Source of the DNA: Brachypterus glaber
Taxonomy: Eukaryota > Arthropoda > Insecta > Coleoptera > Kateretidae
Direction of reading: 5' to 3'
DNA: 64,000 nucleotides
NCBI GenBank assembly: GCA_958510825.1
Contig: OY294044.1
Coordinates: 42,683,550-42,747,549 of the forward strand
Each line of letters opens with the position of its first letter. Position 1 is the stretch's first letter. The translations under genes and the position numbers were made by a program. This document shows positions 21,440-31,870 of this stretch, piece after piece. The notes under the pieces are model-generated. The model was not told where the DNA came from. It made no database searches and was given only the letters and a program-made list of their open reading frames with translations.

Positions 21440-23412
21440 CGCAAAAAGGGATCAGAAAGAAAAAAAATATGGATAATATAAAGAATTTAAAAAATAACTC
21501 AGCTCCCGGACCTGATAATATATCAGCAAAAGTAATTAAAACGTGTCATACATACCTAGTTAAACCCTTAACCCACCTTATAAATCTTTCGTTTCTTAAC
21601 GGCGTTACACCTAAACAATTTAAGGAATCCATCACTATCCCTATTTTTAAATCCGGAAAAAAAAACTACCCAACAAATTATATACCACTTACCCTAATAA
21701 ATAATTTTGCAAAAATGTACGAACAGTGCATTAAGTCTCGCTTAGTATCATATTTAGTCAAGCATGGTATTTTAAGCAAAAACCAGTTCGCCTTTCAGAA
21801 AAACATTAGCACTGAGGATGCTATTATGGAACTTTTAAAGTTTATTGTCTGTGCTAATAATCGTAAAAAAATGCCTTGCGTTGTTCCTTGATCTCGCTAA
21901 GGCATTTGACACCGTTAATTTTGAAATTCTTTTGGACAGACTTGAAAATATTGGTATTCGTGGCTCAGTGCTAAATATTTTCAGGAGTTACCTCACGGGA
22001 AAACAACAGATCGTTAAAATTAATGATAACAAGAGTGACCCTCTCCCTGTTACCATGAGCGTTCCCCAGGGTACAGTGTTAGGGCCTATATTATTTTTGA
22101 TTTACATAAACCATCTCGGAAATCTTAATATAAATGGTAAAATAATATCGAATGCTGACGATACTGTTGTTTTTTTTGAGGGTAACTCCTGGGAAGAAGT
22201 TTTTGAGGAAGCCGAACTCGGGTTGCAAGAGGTCTATGCTTGGCTAAATGAAATTCTTCTTAGTTTAAATTTAGCTAAAACTCATTTTATTACTTTTTCT
22301 CCTACATCTGTTGGTCCATCTGCCTTGGATACGCTAAAAATTCATGACAGTGCTTGTACAAATTTTAATATTTGTCAGTGTAGTCACGTTGATAAAGTTC
22401 AAACTATCAAGTACTTAGGTATAATGATTGACCAACATTTAAAATGGGAAGCCCACGTCACAAGTATTGTAAAAAAAACTAAGAATACTTTTTTTCAAGT
22501 TTTATCAAATAAGGGACTTTTTAGACAAAAAAATCTGCTAATTGTTTATAATTCTTTAGTGGAATCCATCCTGAGGTATGGTATAACTGCATGGGGAGGG
22601 TGCTATAACAATGTCATGAATACGTTAGAAACTACCCAAAACACAATTCTAAGAATTATTTCCAAGAAACCTAGACTATATTCTACTGACATACTGTATA
22701 AAGACGCTGATTTGCTTAAAGTTAGAATTTTGTATATTATTTAATGTACTTTTTGGATAAATTAAAAAAAAAAACGATACCCCTTCTCTTCATCATAATG
22801 TAAGATCTACTCAAGATAACTTTTTAGCCATACCCCTATACAAAAATAATTTTACCCAAAGAACGGCCTTTTATTTCGCAACCAAATTAAATAATTTAGT
22901 ACCTAGAGAGATAAGTCAATTAATTCGTAAAAATAATTATAACAAATTTAAAATTGAAGCCAAACGTCATATTTCATTATTTCAAACTAGCTTTTTAAGT
23001 ATAATATCTGATTAATAATTAAACACAAAACTTTCCTACCTCTTTGCTTTGCTTTTCAGTAATTTTAGTATTTATTCAATCTATTTCCTACGCCTTAAAA
23101 AAAAAAGATTGTTGTTTAGTTTTATATTTTTTTCACTTTCAATAAAAAAAAGAAACTACTTAATATTTAATTAATGTACTAATATTGATGCAAAACTTTC
23201 TTAATTTTATTACAATAGAGAAAAGTATTTAATCTTAAGTTGGTTATTTCACACACAAACTATAGTTTAGGTGACATACCAAAAAAAAGTCAATAACAAA
23301 CTAAAATTATACATAATATATATTATTCTTAAGATTATTTGTTAAATTATGCTTGTATATAAATATTTATGTAATATGTAGAAGAAAAATAAATGATTTG
23401 ATTTTGATTTTT
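21440..23412 (+). mobile_element. 5'-truncated non-LTR retrotransposon of the CR1/Jockey group
   Basis: The copy starts near the first conserved RT block and runs through the RT and a C-terminal domain (to 23015), a 3' untranslated region of about 380 bases and a tail of gatttgattttgatttttt (23394-23412). ORF1 and the endonuclease are missing. Its RT differs clearly from that at 10550-15240 (CQCSH insert, different tail), so it is another family. A target-site duplication is not visible to me. Confidence 0.8.
21469..23015 (+). pseudogene. Reverse transcriptase, broken, with NADD instead of YADD
   Basis: RT blocks appear in order: NNSAPGPDNIS (about 21493), PIFKSGKK and a degraded NYRP block (NYIPLTLINNF), NQFAFQKN.STEDA, FLDLAKAFDTVNFEILL (21885), VPQGTVLGP (22061), SNADDTVVFF (22148-22177), IKYLGIMIDQHLKWEAH and a C-terminal segment. 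The frame changes near 21885 at an A-run, and again between 22742 and 22790, where another A-run lies; the last part (22791-23015) is open for 75 codons and ends in TAA. The catalytic box has Asn (AAT) at the position normally Tyr or Phe. The copy is inactive. Confidence 0.85.
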
Positions 23413-23754
23413 TGATACACATTATATCATGTTATGATAATTAACTGGATGGTGTTATGCAATAACCATGTAACCCACATTGTAATATGACAGTAAAGTA
23501 TTGAAATTTTTCCCTAATAGGTTTTAAATATTTTGACCAAAACACTTAAAATTAAGCATTTGTTTTACTTGTTTATGTATCATAACATGAACAAAAAAAT
23601 GTAATCTTTAATTCAATTCCTTTAAAAGATACTGTCATTTCACAATGTGAATTAGACAGTTATTGCCTGTCCGCCCAATTTACCTATAGGCCTAGAAATG
23701 TCCAATGTATCAAAAAAACCAAAAACCTTATCAGTTTTAACAGAAAATAGTATT
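23413..23754. other. Intergenic DNA, nothing recognised
   Basis: About 60 bases at 23447-23505 (atgcaataaccatgtaaccc, acattgtaatatgaca) are weakly similar to 50582-50643. No gene. Confidence 0.35.
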
Positions 23755-25000
23755 GCACAGAGCGTGTCAAAAGTCTGTTCCACCTCCCTTTAACTTTTGG
23801 ACATCAACTTAAAATTTAAAGTAGGTAAAACATAACCCATATAATTTTTTGGTATATATTTGATATAATTTTTTAGTATATATTTGATATGCTTAGGGGG
23901 CACAATGGAGACAGGGGGGCAAGGGTAAAATTTTTTGTGTGATACATCATTTTAAAGTTCATAACATTTTCAATTCGACCATAATATACCGGGTGTTTCA
24001 GGAAGGTGGCTCACCCCCCTTAACTTTTTTTATACTTTGAGCTATCCAAATGAAATTTGGAGATCATGCATAAGACAAAATTTGACATATCAAACAACTT
24101 TTTTTCACTTCCGGTTTCACCGGAAATGACCTTAACTTTCCATTTTTAAATGGGACACCCTGTATATTTTTACATATTTTGTCTTAGAAATCAATTCTGA
24201 ATACAACCATATGTCACTTGTCAATATTTGACAGGTCATGTCATTTTTTATTTAAATTTTCATTTTAAACCTAGAGTGCCTTGAATTGGCTTATTTGCAA
24301 CCTTTGGTCTAGTTTCTTAAGAAAAATACTATTTTGATTTTTTCCGAAAACTCTATTTTTGTTGCTCTCTTAAAAGTTTAAAAGTTACACTTTTGCCCAT
24401 AAGTAATTTTTTTTTTAAATAGGAAGGAGGTGGCTCGTTACTTTTAAATGAGTCAATTCAAGGCACTCTAGGTTTAAAATGAAAATTTAAATAAAAAATT
24501 ACATGACCTGTCAAAAATTGACAAATGACATATGGTTGTATTCAGAATTGATTTCTAAGACAAAATATGTAAAAATATATAGGGTGTCCCATTAAAAAAT
24601 CGAAAGTTAAGGTCATTTCCGGTAAAAGCGGAGGTGATCTCCGAATTTCATTTGGATAGCTCTAAGTATAAAAAAGTTAAGGGGGGGTGAACCACCTTCC
24701 TGAAACACCCGGTATATTATATTTTTTATTTTTTTAAGGTTTTTATTTTTATTTTTTTTTTTTTGCTAATAAATGCGATTTTTTAGGATTTTTTTTGTAA
24801 AATTTTATTCATAATAAAAAATGTGATAACTAGAGAATTTTATAAGCTTTAAAACTGTGTATGACATGACCCCACTTTACATTTTAAAAAATGCCCTTCC
24901 ACCATTGTGCCCCTAAATATATAAAATACATTTACTAAGAACTTTTTTAAGCTGTTCAAAACTTAAAGGGGGCGCGGACTTTAGACATGAACTGTATATA
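23755..25000. mobile_element. Foldback element (outer), carrying a second foldback inside
   Basis: The left end (gtgtcaaaagtctgttccac, ctccctttaacttttgg) is inverted at the right (aaacttaaagggggcgcgga, ctttagacatgaactgt). Inside the left arm, ggggcacaatgg and tgtgtgatacatcattttaa have inverted partners near 24900-24912 and 24850-24870. A related copy without the insertion is at 51757-52352. The symmetry is broken at 23988-24718 by another element. Confidence 0.75.
23988..24718. mobile_element. Foldback element (inner), about 730 bp
   Basis: The left arm starts accgggtgtttcaggaaggt and the right arm ends as its complement, cttcctgaaacacccggt. Symmetry continues through caaatgaaatttgg, tcatttccgg, gggtgtccca, tttgtcttagaaatcaattc and tagagtgccttgaatt, leaving a loop of roughly 150 bases near 24290-24440. 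It sits within the outer foldback, so it is the younger insertion. Non-coding. Confidence 0.85.
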
Positions 25001-25079
25001 ATCGATTGTATTGTATTCCTATAGTTTTGTAACTATATAACGATATCATAAGTACCTTTATTATACCCTCCACAGCTCT

Positions 25080-25857
25080 CAAGCTAAAAGATGGTTTTTG
25101 TATACAAATGTTTTTTTTTAACTAATTCTAAACAACTTTCAACAAATCTGTCCATCTGTCTGTCCATCCGTCCGTGTTTACAGCTACAGGGGCAGTACTG
25201 AAAATTTGGTATGGTGGCCTTCGCATTAAGACCATTCGACCCACCTCTCAAAATGACTGTTCAAGGTCATATTTTACTAACCTTTAGACGCTTCGGCCTA
25301 GATAAATGAAATTTGTTATGAGTGCCATTTGGAACAAGACCAATGTCATATTTTGTTCACTTTTAAACGCCTCGTTTTAAAAGCCTGAAGTTTGGTGCTC
25401 CTTACAACAAACACTAGACACCTGTCAAAATAACAGTTCAAGGTAATGGGCCTTGGGAGGTACAGCGTAGTGGCTAGCAAGTGTACACAGCAAGCCTACT
25501 AGCTTGAGTTCGATTCTCACTGGCGCCGATTTACCTTTTTCAGTTAATTAGGAGAAGGAAGCTCCCTATAAACTAATTAGAGGGTCAGTATAAGCCGGTG
25601 TTTCCCTCTACTACTAGCCCACACAAGTCCTGAACTTTTGGGGGATGCTTAATTAAGTAGAATAGTACGAGGTTAAACAAACATCTAATGTAATGTTTTG
25701 ACAACTTTTAAACGCATTGACGTATAAATATGAAGTTTTATATGGGTGGCCTTAGGAACAAGACCAATTGACTCAAATGTCAATATGACAGTTCAAGTTC
25801 ATATTTTACCAACTATATAAAGTATAAAACAGAAATAAAGCATATATGCTATAATAG
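25080..25857. repeat. Repeated 'aaattt..atgagtg-cc' block DNA split by a SINE
   Basis: Several diverged units of about 130 bases run through cttttaaacgc, a (t)gaa(g/a)ttt block, ggcc or gtgcc, ggaacaagaccaat and caaaatgacagttcaaggtc (near 25225, 25330, 25440, 25790). A (C)TGTCCATC/CCGTCCG run at 25149-25175 precedes them. The third unit is cut by the SINE at 25450-25689. The nature of this repeat is unknown. Confidence 0.55.
25450..25689 (+). repeat. tRNA-derived SINE, best copy, with 6-bp target-site duplication
   Basis: The head carries a pol III promoter-like pair: gtagtggctagc (about 25468, A-box position) and gttcgattc (25508-25516, B-box). It continues through tttttcagttaattagg, tactagcccacacaagtcc and ttaattaagtagaatagtac to ttaaacaaacatcta. 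The six bases GTAATG precede (25444-25449) and follow (25690-25695) the insert, and removing it restores the surrounding repeat unit. SINEs of this kind are moved by the RT of a partner LINE; which one is not visible here. Confidence 0.8.
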
Positions 25858-26312
25858 TATATATACTATTCACTGTGAAGGGTATACAATGGAATGCGAA
25901 GCATTAAATATGTTTTAGGCTTGTTTTTGTTATTTTTGGAGTAAACTTTTAAAAGAAAATAGATCCGTTTTTATTTCAGTGTTAAATTCGACCATCTCTA
26001 CCGGAAAAACAATTTGAGAAAATGCTTGCAGAAGCAGTCTATTTGGCTGTTGGAAACATTTGTTTTATATAGGAGTAATATACAGATAAAACTGTTTTTT
26101 ACGATCAAATTATTCACTTGTGGGGCGAATTTCGCATATCCCTTAAAACGTGGTAGTCAGCCGACACAACACTGTAGAAAATTTATTTATTCCATTTATA
26201 GTCGTTCTTAGATCTATTATTAGGTATTTTATATGATAATATACTAACAAGCCTTGAAGATATGTAATGCTAATTCCGTTATATACTATTCACAGTAAAT
26301 AGTATATTGAAT
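25858..26312. repeat. Inverted-repeat segment, about 450 bp
   Basis: tatactattcactgtga and gaatgcgaagcattaa at 25858-25912 are matched, inverted and diverged, by cttgaagatatgtaatgcta and ttatatactattcacagtaa at 26250-26305. The right part recurs at 46445-46520. A 65-residue open frame between the arms (26014-26211) has no known motif. Confidence 0.55.
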
Positions 26313-26660
26313 TTTTCCAAATATTTTCAAAAAATAAAAAAAATACATTTTTTTTAAAAGATCTTTCTTTGACAAACGAAAATTTATAAAAAAAAATTAA
26401 AATTTTTCATTTTTTTCTATTTTCTTTTTGGAAAAAACCAAAAATAAAAAAAAAATTTCAAATAAAAAAAAACAAAAAAAAGTTCAATTCTTTTTAATTT
26501 CCTTTTTGCGAAAAAGAAAAAAAAAATTAATTTTTTTTTTTTTTAAGTTTATAACTTTTTTGTTTTTGGGGGGATTACTTAAAAAAACAATAGGGATATT
26601 TCCTTTATAAAACTTGATTTTTCCTGGGGGGTTAACCGCTACCAGGAAAGTGTACAAAAG
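26313..26660. other. Low-complexity A/T tracts
   Basis: Oligo-A and oligo-T runs dominate; the lysine- and phenylalanine-rich frames here are composition artefacts. The first ~90 bases recur next to the repeat at 46520-46610. Confidence 0.5.
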
Positions 26661-26880
26661 AGTTCCCCTTATGCATGAATTCCTCATCAGTTCCCCTGAA
26701 TTTCTCATGACTTCCCCTGAATCCTTATGACTTCCCCTGATTCCGTGTGACTTCCTCTGAAGTCCTTGTAACTTTCCCTGAATTCCTTGTGACTTCCCCT
26801 GAATTCCTTGTGACTTCCCCTGAATTCCTTGTGAATTCCTCTTGAATTCGCCATGAATTCTCCTGAATTCCTACTGTTCG
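26661..26880. repeat. Minisatellite, array 1, 21-bp unit
   Basis: About ten units of the type gaattccttgtgacttcccct run with point changes and a few length variants. Because 21 is a multiple of three, all frames stay open and give a seven-residue repeat (GSHKEFR) on the minus strand; this is not evidence of a gene. The array is bracketed by the word gtgtacaaaag at 26651 and 26887. Confidence 0.85.
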
Positions 26881-27030
26881 CGAAGGGTGTACAAAAGATT
26901 TCCCGGGAGGATTTCACCCCCTGAGGGGTCGAGGGTAGTTTTTGTGAAAATTGGTTTCGACTTATTTTCACGAAAAAATGGGCTGATCAGCTCAGGAAAA
27001 AATAAGATGATTTAAGCAAAAAAAATCTAA

Positions 27031-27544
27031 GACCTAGTTAGTACTTAGTGCCTATTTTCCATTCCGTTGCCTATGACAACGGAAGAAAAGTGACAATCAG
27101 CTGATTTTACATACCTGATGTCATAAAATTAGTAAAAGTCAAACACATAACCTCAAATTGACAAACTAATTTTTAGACAATTTTTGCGTTTTTTGAATGT
27201 TTAGGTGTTATTTCATAGGAAAAATAGTATATGCACCTCAACGCAAACCTTTTCAGTGCACTTCGAGTGCTTTTTTTTAATCTTCCTACGACCTAATTAG
27301 TACTTAGTGCCTATTTTCCATGCGTTGCCTATGACAACGGAATAAAAGTGATAAACAGCTGATTTTACATACCTGCTGTCAGAAAATTAGTTAACGTTAA
27401 ACACAACCTCAAATTGACAAACTAGTATTTAGGCAATTTTTGCATTTTTTGGATGTTTAGGTGTTAGGTCATAGGAAAAATAGTATACGCACCTTGACGC
27501 AAACCTTTTCAGTGCACTTCGAGTGCTTTTTTTACTCTTCCTAC
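27031..27544 (+). repeat. Tandem duplication, two units of 259 and 255 bp
   Basis: Both units begin gacctagttag or gacctaattag and run through ttagtgcctattttcca, gttgcctatgacaacgg, cagctgattttacatacc, cctcaaattgacaaact and gcaaaccttttcagtgcact to ctcttcctac. A third start word follows at 27545-27555. Differences are mostly point changes. A 76-residue frame beginning in unit 2 (27461-27691) has no motif. Confidence 0.85.
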
Positions 27545-27771
27545 GACCTAATTAGCCTTGTAAAAAGTTCGCGTACTCGGTGCGTAATATATTATTCATT
27601 TTTTTTTCTCACAATACTTTCTTTTATGAGAAAGAAAGAAGGATTTTTAATAAATCATTTATTGCAAGTAGGTAAGCAAAAAAAATACTAGAAGCTTTTT
27701 GGAATATGTGGCAAAAAAAGGTGATGATATTTCATAGTAAAAACTGCTGTAAAAACAGAAGTAAAACCTAG

Positions 27772-27993
27772 AGCTAACGAGAGGAACGTATTCGGCTATC
27801 TGCGCATGAGCTTGCAGAAATCAACATAAGAAAATAAACCAATGACCCCCATTAAAAAAAATAAATAAAGCAACCAAAAAACCAACGTAAACCAACGTTA
27901 ACGTAAACCAAAGCTTTCCATTAAAAAAAAACACCAAACCAGCACAAAACCAAGCGCATGTGTAGATCGCGGAATACGTTCCTCCCGTTAGCC
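27772..27993. mobile_element. Hairpin element, about 220 bp
   Basis: Left arm gctaacgagaggaacgtatt and cggctatctgcgcatg; right arm catgtgtagatcgcggaa and tacgttcctcccgttagc. The loop (about 27810-27955) is A/T rich and has duplicated aaaccaacgt words. Confidence 0.75.
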
Positions 27994-28098
27994 CCTTCTC
28001 AAAGAAAAATCCCCAGAAAAAAACAAATGACAACTGTCAAATGTCAAATCAAAAATAAATACAAATGCACATGCGCCTCAGTTCAAAATATATTGTGA

Positions 28099-28312
28099 TT
28101 CCCTCTGAATTCCCAATGACTTCCCCCTGAATTCCTCATGACTTCCCCTGAATTCCTCATGACTTCTCCTGAATTCCTTGTGACTTCCCCTGAACTCCTT
28201 GTGACTTCCCCTGAATTCCTTGTGACTTTCCCTGAATTCCTTGTGACTTCCTCTGAATTTCTCTTGAATTTCCTATGAATTCTCCTGAATTCCTACTGAA
28301 TTCCTGAAGGGT
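28099..28312. repeat. Minisatellite, array 2, 21-bp unit
   Basis: It has the same unit as array 1 (gaattccttgtgacttcccct), again about ten units, and the same 3' context (gaattctcctgaattcctac, then gaagggtgtacaaaagattt). The two arrays lie about 1.4 kb apart in the same orientation. Confidence 0.85.
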
Positions 28313-28356
28313 GTACAAAAGATTTTCTCGGCGGTTAGCCCCCCAATTTTTTCTGA

Positions 28357-28479
28357 AACAACCAAATGTATCGACTCTAGAGCGCGTGCATGTGTAAATC
28401 TTTGTGAAGGATGCGAGCACCGACGATCTCGTCACACTTAAAGCAACTGCGCGCTTTTGAGTCGATACATTTGGTTGTT
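28357..28479. repeat. Inverted duplication inside the transposase relic
   Basis: A 21-base word, beginning aacaaccaaatgtatcg (28357-28377), recurs exactly as its complement at 28459-28479. The second copy lies within the transposase frame (the QQPNVST region); the first is a short inverted copy placed where the coding homology ends, with a further cgcg word beside each. Confidence 0.8.
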
Positions 28480-28812
28480 GTCGCACGGACACTCTAACTC
28501 TGTTAATGTTTTCATGGATTCTCGCTGACCTTTGACGGCCAGAGACGAGTTTATTTAACGTAAAACCAGTCTCCTCAAACTTACGAACCCATTGCTTAAT
28601 CAATATTGCTGAACATCGTGCAAATTGAAATGCTGTAGAAATCTACGGCGCAAAATATTGAGTGAATTGTTGTTGCGGTAATATTCGTGCACACAAAACG
28701 AGCGCTCTTCTACAGTGTAGCGCTGTATGGTGACTAAATTTCTCTGAACCAAACTATAGTTTAAGACCGACCCCACATTTCTACCCCTCCTACCAAATTT
28801 TCTACAGTACAA
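28414..28812 (-). pseudogene. Tc1/mariner-type transposase N-terminal (HTH) remnant
   Basis: Two minus-strand segments adjoin. The first (28812-28600) contains VEERSFCVHEYYRNNNS and RRRFLQHFN, the second (28603-28414) IKQWVRKFEETGFTLNK, GRQRSARIHENINRVR and VRQQPNVSTQKRA. This order is the helix-turn-helix N-terminus of an insect transposase-like family (annotated elsewhere as DUF4817). The frame changes near 28603, and the DD(E/D) catalytic domain is absent. Upstream, ccaccctgtagta (28838-28850) looks like the terminal repeat of the element. The copy is inactive. Confidence 0.8.
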
Positions 28813-28867
28813 CCAAATAAAAAAACTCTTTGGACCACCCTGTAGTACCCAATCTAATAATTATAAT

Positions 28868-28886
28868 AAACTAAATATTTATATAT

Positions 28887-28960
<74 letters not shown>

Positions 28961-28966
28961 TCTTAG

Positions 28967-29000
<34 letters not shown>

Positions 29001-29001
29001 C

Positions 29002-29077
<76 letters not shown>

Positions 29078-29135
29078 TTACTTACTTACTTACCTACTTA
29101 CTTACTTACTTACTTACTTATTTATTTATTTATTT
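28868..29135. repeat. Tetranucleotide array (TTTA)n - (TTAC)n - (TTTA)n
   Basis: TTTA units (about 28876-28928) change to TTAC units (about 28929-29115) with a few variants (tttc, ttcc, ttattac, ctac) and return to TTTA (about 29116-29135). About 65 units in total. It is a simple-sequence array with no coding meaning. Confidence 0.95.
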
Positions 29136-29844
29136 CAGAGCAGTTACACAGAGGCATGGATTTTGACAACAAATATACAAACAGGAACATATCACAGAAG
29201 TAGATTTCAATCACTGTATATTTTTAAATAGGATTTCAGATCATATCTTCATTTTTTCATTATTCCTTCTTCTTAGTTTACAGAAAATACTTTTTAGGCC
29301 ATAATTATTTTAATTTTGCAAAAAATTAGTTATCTTTGTATTAAAAGCTCAAAATGACTGATTTATGGTTGAACGTGGAATTTGCTAATCGAGGCGTCTA
29401 GCCGAGATCAGCAATCAGCAATTTTCAAATCTGGTGGTTTAGAAGAAAAACCCTGTAACTGTAACTTTCCATAATTCTTTAACAACAAATATTTAACAAT
29501 ACATATTTAGCATACGAAATTCAGATTTGATTAAAGATAAATAATAATTTTATAATTAAAAAATGGCAGAATACAACATCCCGTATCATATACTTGACAT
29601 TGTCAAGTTGACAGCTGTTTCACGATTGACTTGCCGGTTGCCTACACTCTAGCGCGCAAAATTTTGCGCTTGCTGTCATGGCAACGAGCAGAAAAGTAAA
29701 ATGCTAAGAAATAGGTTATTTTGAGGTCAGAAAACTTCATTTGTTTTTGTAGAAATGTTAAATTTTCTATTAGATAGTAGAAAAAAATATTTTTAGAAAC
29801 TTATAATGACATGACATTGACATTAAGAAAACCTTGCTTATTTT
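29136..29844. other. Intergenic DNA, nothing recognised
   Basis: A GC-richer patch near 29620-29700 includes the palindromic word gcgcaaaattttgcgc. No gene. Confidence 0.4.
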
Positions 29845-30940
29845 TTTCGGTTGTTTGAGGATTTCGTAGCATTCACATTAAAGCTTTGATCCAAATACAC
29901 ATGAAGTTAGTGCCTTTAAAGCTGCTTGGCTGTCCGAGAGTTTGCATATTTTTTGCCTTTATTCAGGCATTCTTGAGCGCAAGTTTTTATGGCGTATATT
30001 TTCGCCTGAAAAATGGATAGAGTTTTCCACATTGGTATCGATAGTTTGCATCTAGGCCCCTGTATGCCCGCACCAACTTTTGACTCCATTTTGGTCCCAT
30101 CTGTATAGTAGCGGATCGTTCCATTTTTGGTTTCTGGTCCTGCTGATGTCCGTAATTACCATTTAAAACTTGCCATACCGTAAGGTCATGATGTCGCTTG
30201 TTGTGGTCAGGTATCCTAGGTTTATTTTACTTAGGCTTTTGGTGTGACCAAGATTAGGTATTGATTTCGCTGCAGTCTGACTGCAGCCATAGCAGCGTTT
30301 CTTTTCACGTAAAGGTGTAAAGGAAGGAGATCTAATAGCGCTTCCAGTGCAGCAGTGGGGCATGTGTGCTTTGCCCATGTTATACTTAAACTCTCCCGCA
30401 TCTGCACTTTCCCAAGATTTTTTTTCGTGTTTTTCTCCTTTGGTTTTGGCCACCAGACCAGTGACGTATACGTGATCATGGGTCTTACTATTGTAAGGTA
30501 TGAACAGTATAACAATTTGGGTTTAAGGCCCCATGTTTTTCCGAAAATTCGTTTACAGTTCCATAGAGATGCCGTAGCCTTTTCCGTAACTTTTTTGACA
30601 TGGGAATTCCACTTGAGCTTCTGGTCGATCATTACTTCCAGATATTTCACTTTTGTGAAAAACTTAATTTTGGTTCCACCAAGGTATGGAGCTTTTAGAT
30701 TTAGCTTCCTTCTTTTGGTAAAGGGTACTATCACCTGGGTTAAAACTGAGGTTCCACTTTAGGCACCAGTTGTAAATGTGGTTAAAGGCACTTTGTTTGC
30801 ATAAGAGTGGACAGGATTCTGTCGTGTTTGCCTCTAATGATGATTATTACTAGATCGTCTGCATAACTGTGGACTTCGAGTTCTAGGTTAGTTAGCAGTT
30901 TTAGAAGTTCTACCATGACTACCAGAGAAGAGGAGATATG
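29845..30940 (-). pseudogene. RT palm/thumb plus RNase H, broken
   Basis: On the minus strand: HSYADDLVIII at the catalytic box (YADD 30854-30865), then after a frame change a segment of 167 codons (30734-30231) with VKYLEVMIDQKLKWNSHV, KRIFGKTWGLKPK and ALEALLDLLPLHLYVKR; then RNase H with YYTDGTKME (YTDG 30096-30107), VGAGIQG, SIFQAKIYAIKTCAQE (about 29985-30015) and, after another frame change, SDSQAALKALTSC. The glutamate expected in the Q-A-E-x-Y-A word is Lys here. Stops occur between about 30160 and 30240. The copy is inactive. Confidence 0.8.
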
Positions 30941-30945
30941 CGATG
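29845..30945 (-). mobile_element. Minus-strand non-LTR retrotransposon fragment with RT and RNase H (LOA/I-like)
   Basis: The fragment holds the end of an RT domain and a following RNase H domain in the order expected for elements of the I/LOA/R1 group, which unlike CR1 elements carry RNase H. Both ends are truncated: the 5' part stops just before the catalytic YADD and the 3' part stops inside RNase H. Base composition is clearly less A/T rich than the surroundings, which suggests a different history from the CR1-like copies. Confidence 0.8.
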
Positions 30946-31870
30946 GTGCTATATATATTAATGTCCCGATTTTTTTTTATTATCATCAGTAAATACATTT
31001 CTGTTATGACACCATTATTTGACTTAGTTATTTGCAAAGAATTTTATTTTTGTATTTTTCACGACATTTCTTATTTTTTTAAATACACTAACCTACATAT
31101 TCAAATTTTTACATATTTTCATTTATCTGCTTATTTTTAGTACTCTCAGAAATATATTATCTTAAGTCCAGAATGTGTCATTAGGATATATATTATTCTT
31201 TTAAGAGAATATATTCTTCTTTTAAGCATACCATTTTATATTTGAGAATATATTCTTCTTTCAAGCATACCATATTCTTATCCTTTCATATTTAAAGCAA
31301 AATGTTGCTTTAAAAATATATTCTCTTCGTTATATCCAAATCACATATTTTTGATTTAACATACATAATATTTTCTGTGTGTGCTGGTTTTAGTTTAATT
31401 TTATTTCCTCACTTTGGTAAAAATGTGTCCTGAGTTTCCTTGGAGTGACCCTTTAGATCAGCTGAGAGTTTAGTGTCGAATAGATGAGACACGTCGATAT
31501 CTCTAAAACCAACTCATGTATTAACATTCAGTTGACACCACTAACTCCATGTATGTAAGTATGGGATAAGTTTTTCTTGAAAAAAAAAAAACGAATAAAA
31601 TTGATGTTATAATATGTAATTGTAAAAGAATGACCCAAACATTGGGAAAGATCCTAGTGTTTTTCTTTTTAAATAAACATTGCCATTTGAAATATTAAAA
31701 TATATTTTTTAAACAAATAATAATGAAACAAATGTTGTAAAGTTAAAAATATTTTAAATTGGTACAGTTATCTGAGTTGAAGTGAGTGAAGCGAACCAAA
31801 ATACAATTTTTTAAATATTTTCGCATCACGCATAACTCCTACTTTCCGAGAACCAACAGTGGTTGATACA
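30946..31870. other. A/T-rich intergenic DNA
   Basis: The word gagaatatattcttctt followed by caagcatacca-type sequence occurs twice (about 31207 and 31243). No gene. Confidence 0.4.

Noticed and set aside
25450..25530. A true tRNA gene
   Set aside because: The A- and B-box words are present but no cloverleaf can be drawn, and the sequence continues into a SINE body with target duplication.
26428..26708. Lys-rich and Phe-rich frames
   Set aside because: They are products of A and T runs.
26705..26971. Minus-strand frame with repeated GSHKEFR residues as a possible repeat protein
   Set aside because: It is the translation of a 21-bp minisatellite; the second array gives a different peptide frame, and no start context or non-repeat domain is present.
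28868..29135. Regular array as a possible CRISPR
   Set aside because: The unit is only four bases, there are no spacers and no cas genes, and the DNA is eukaryotic.
30355..30762. 135-residue plus-strand frame
   Set aside because: It is a shadow of the minus-strand RT/RNase H relic.
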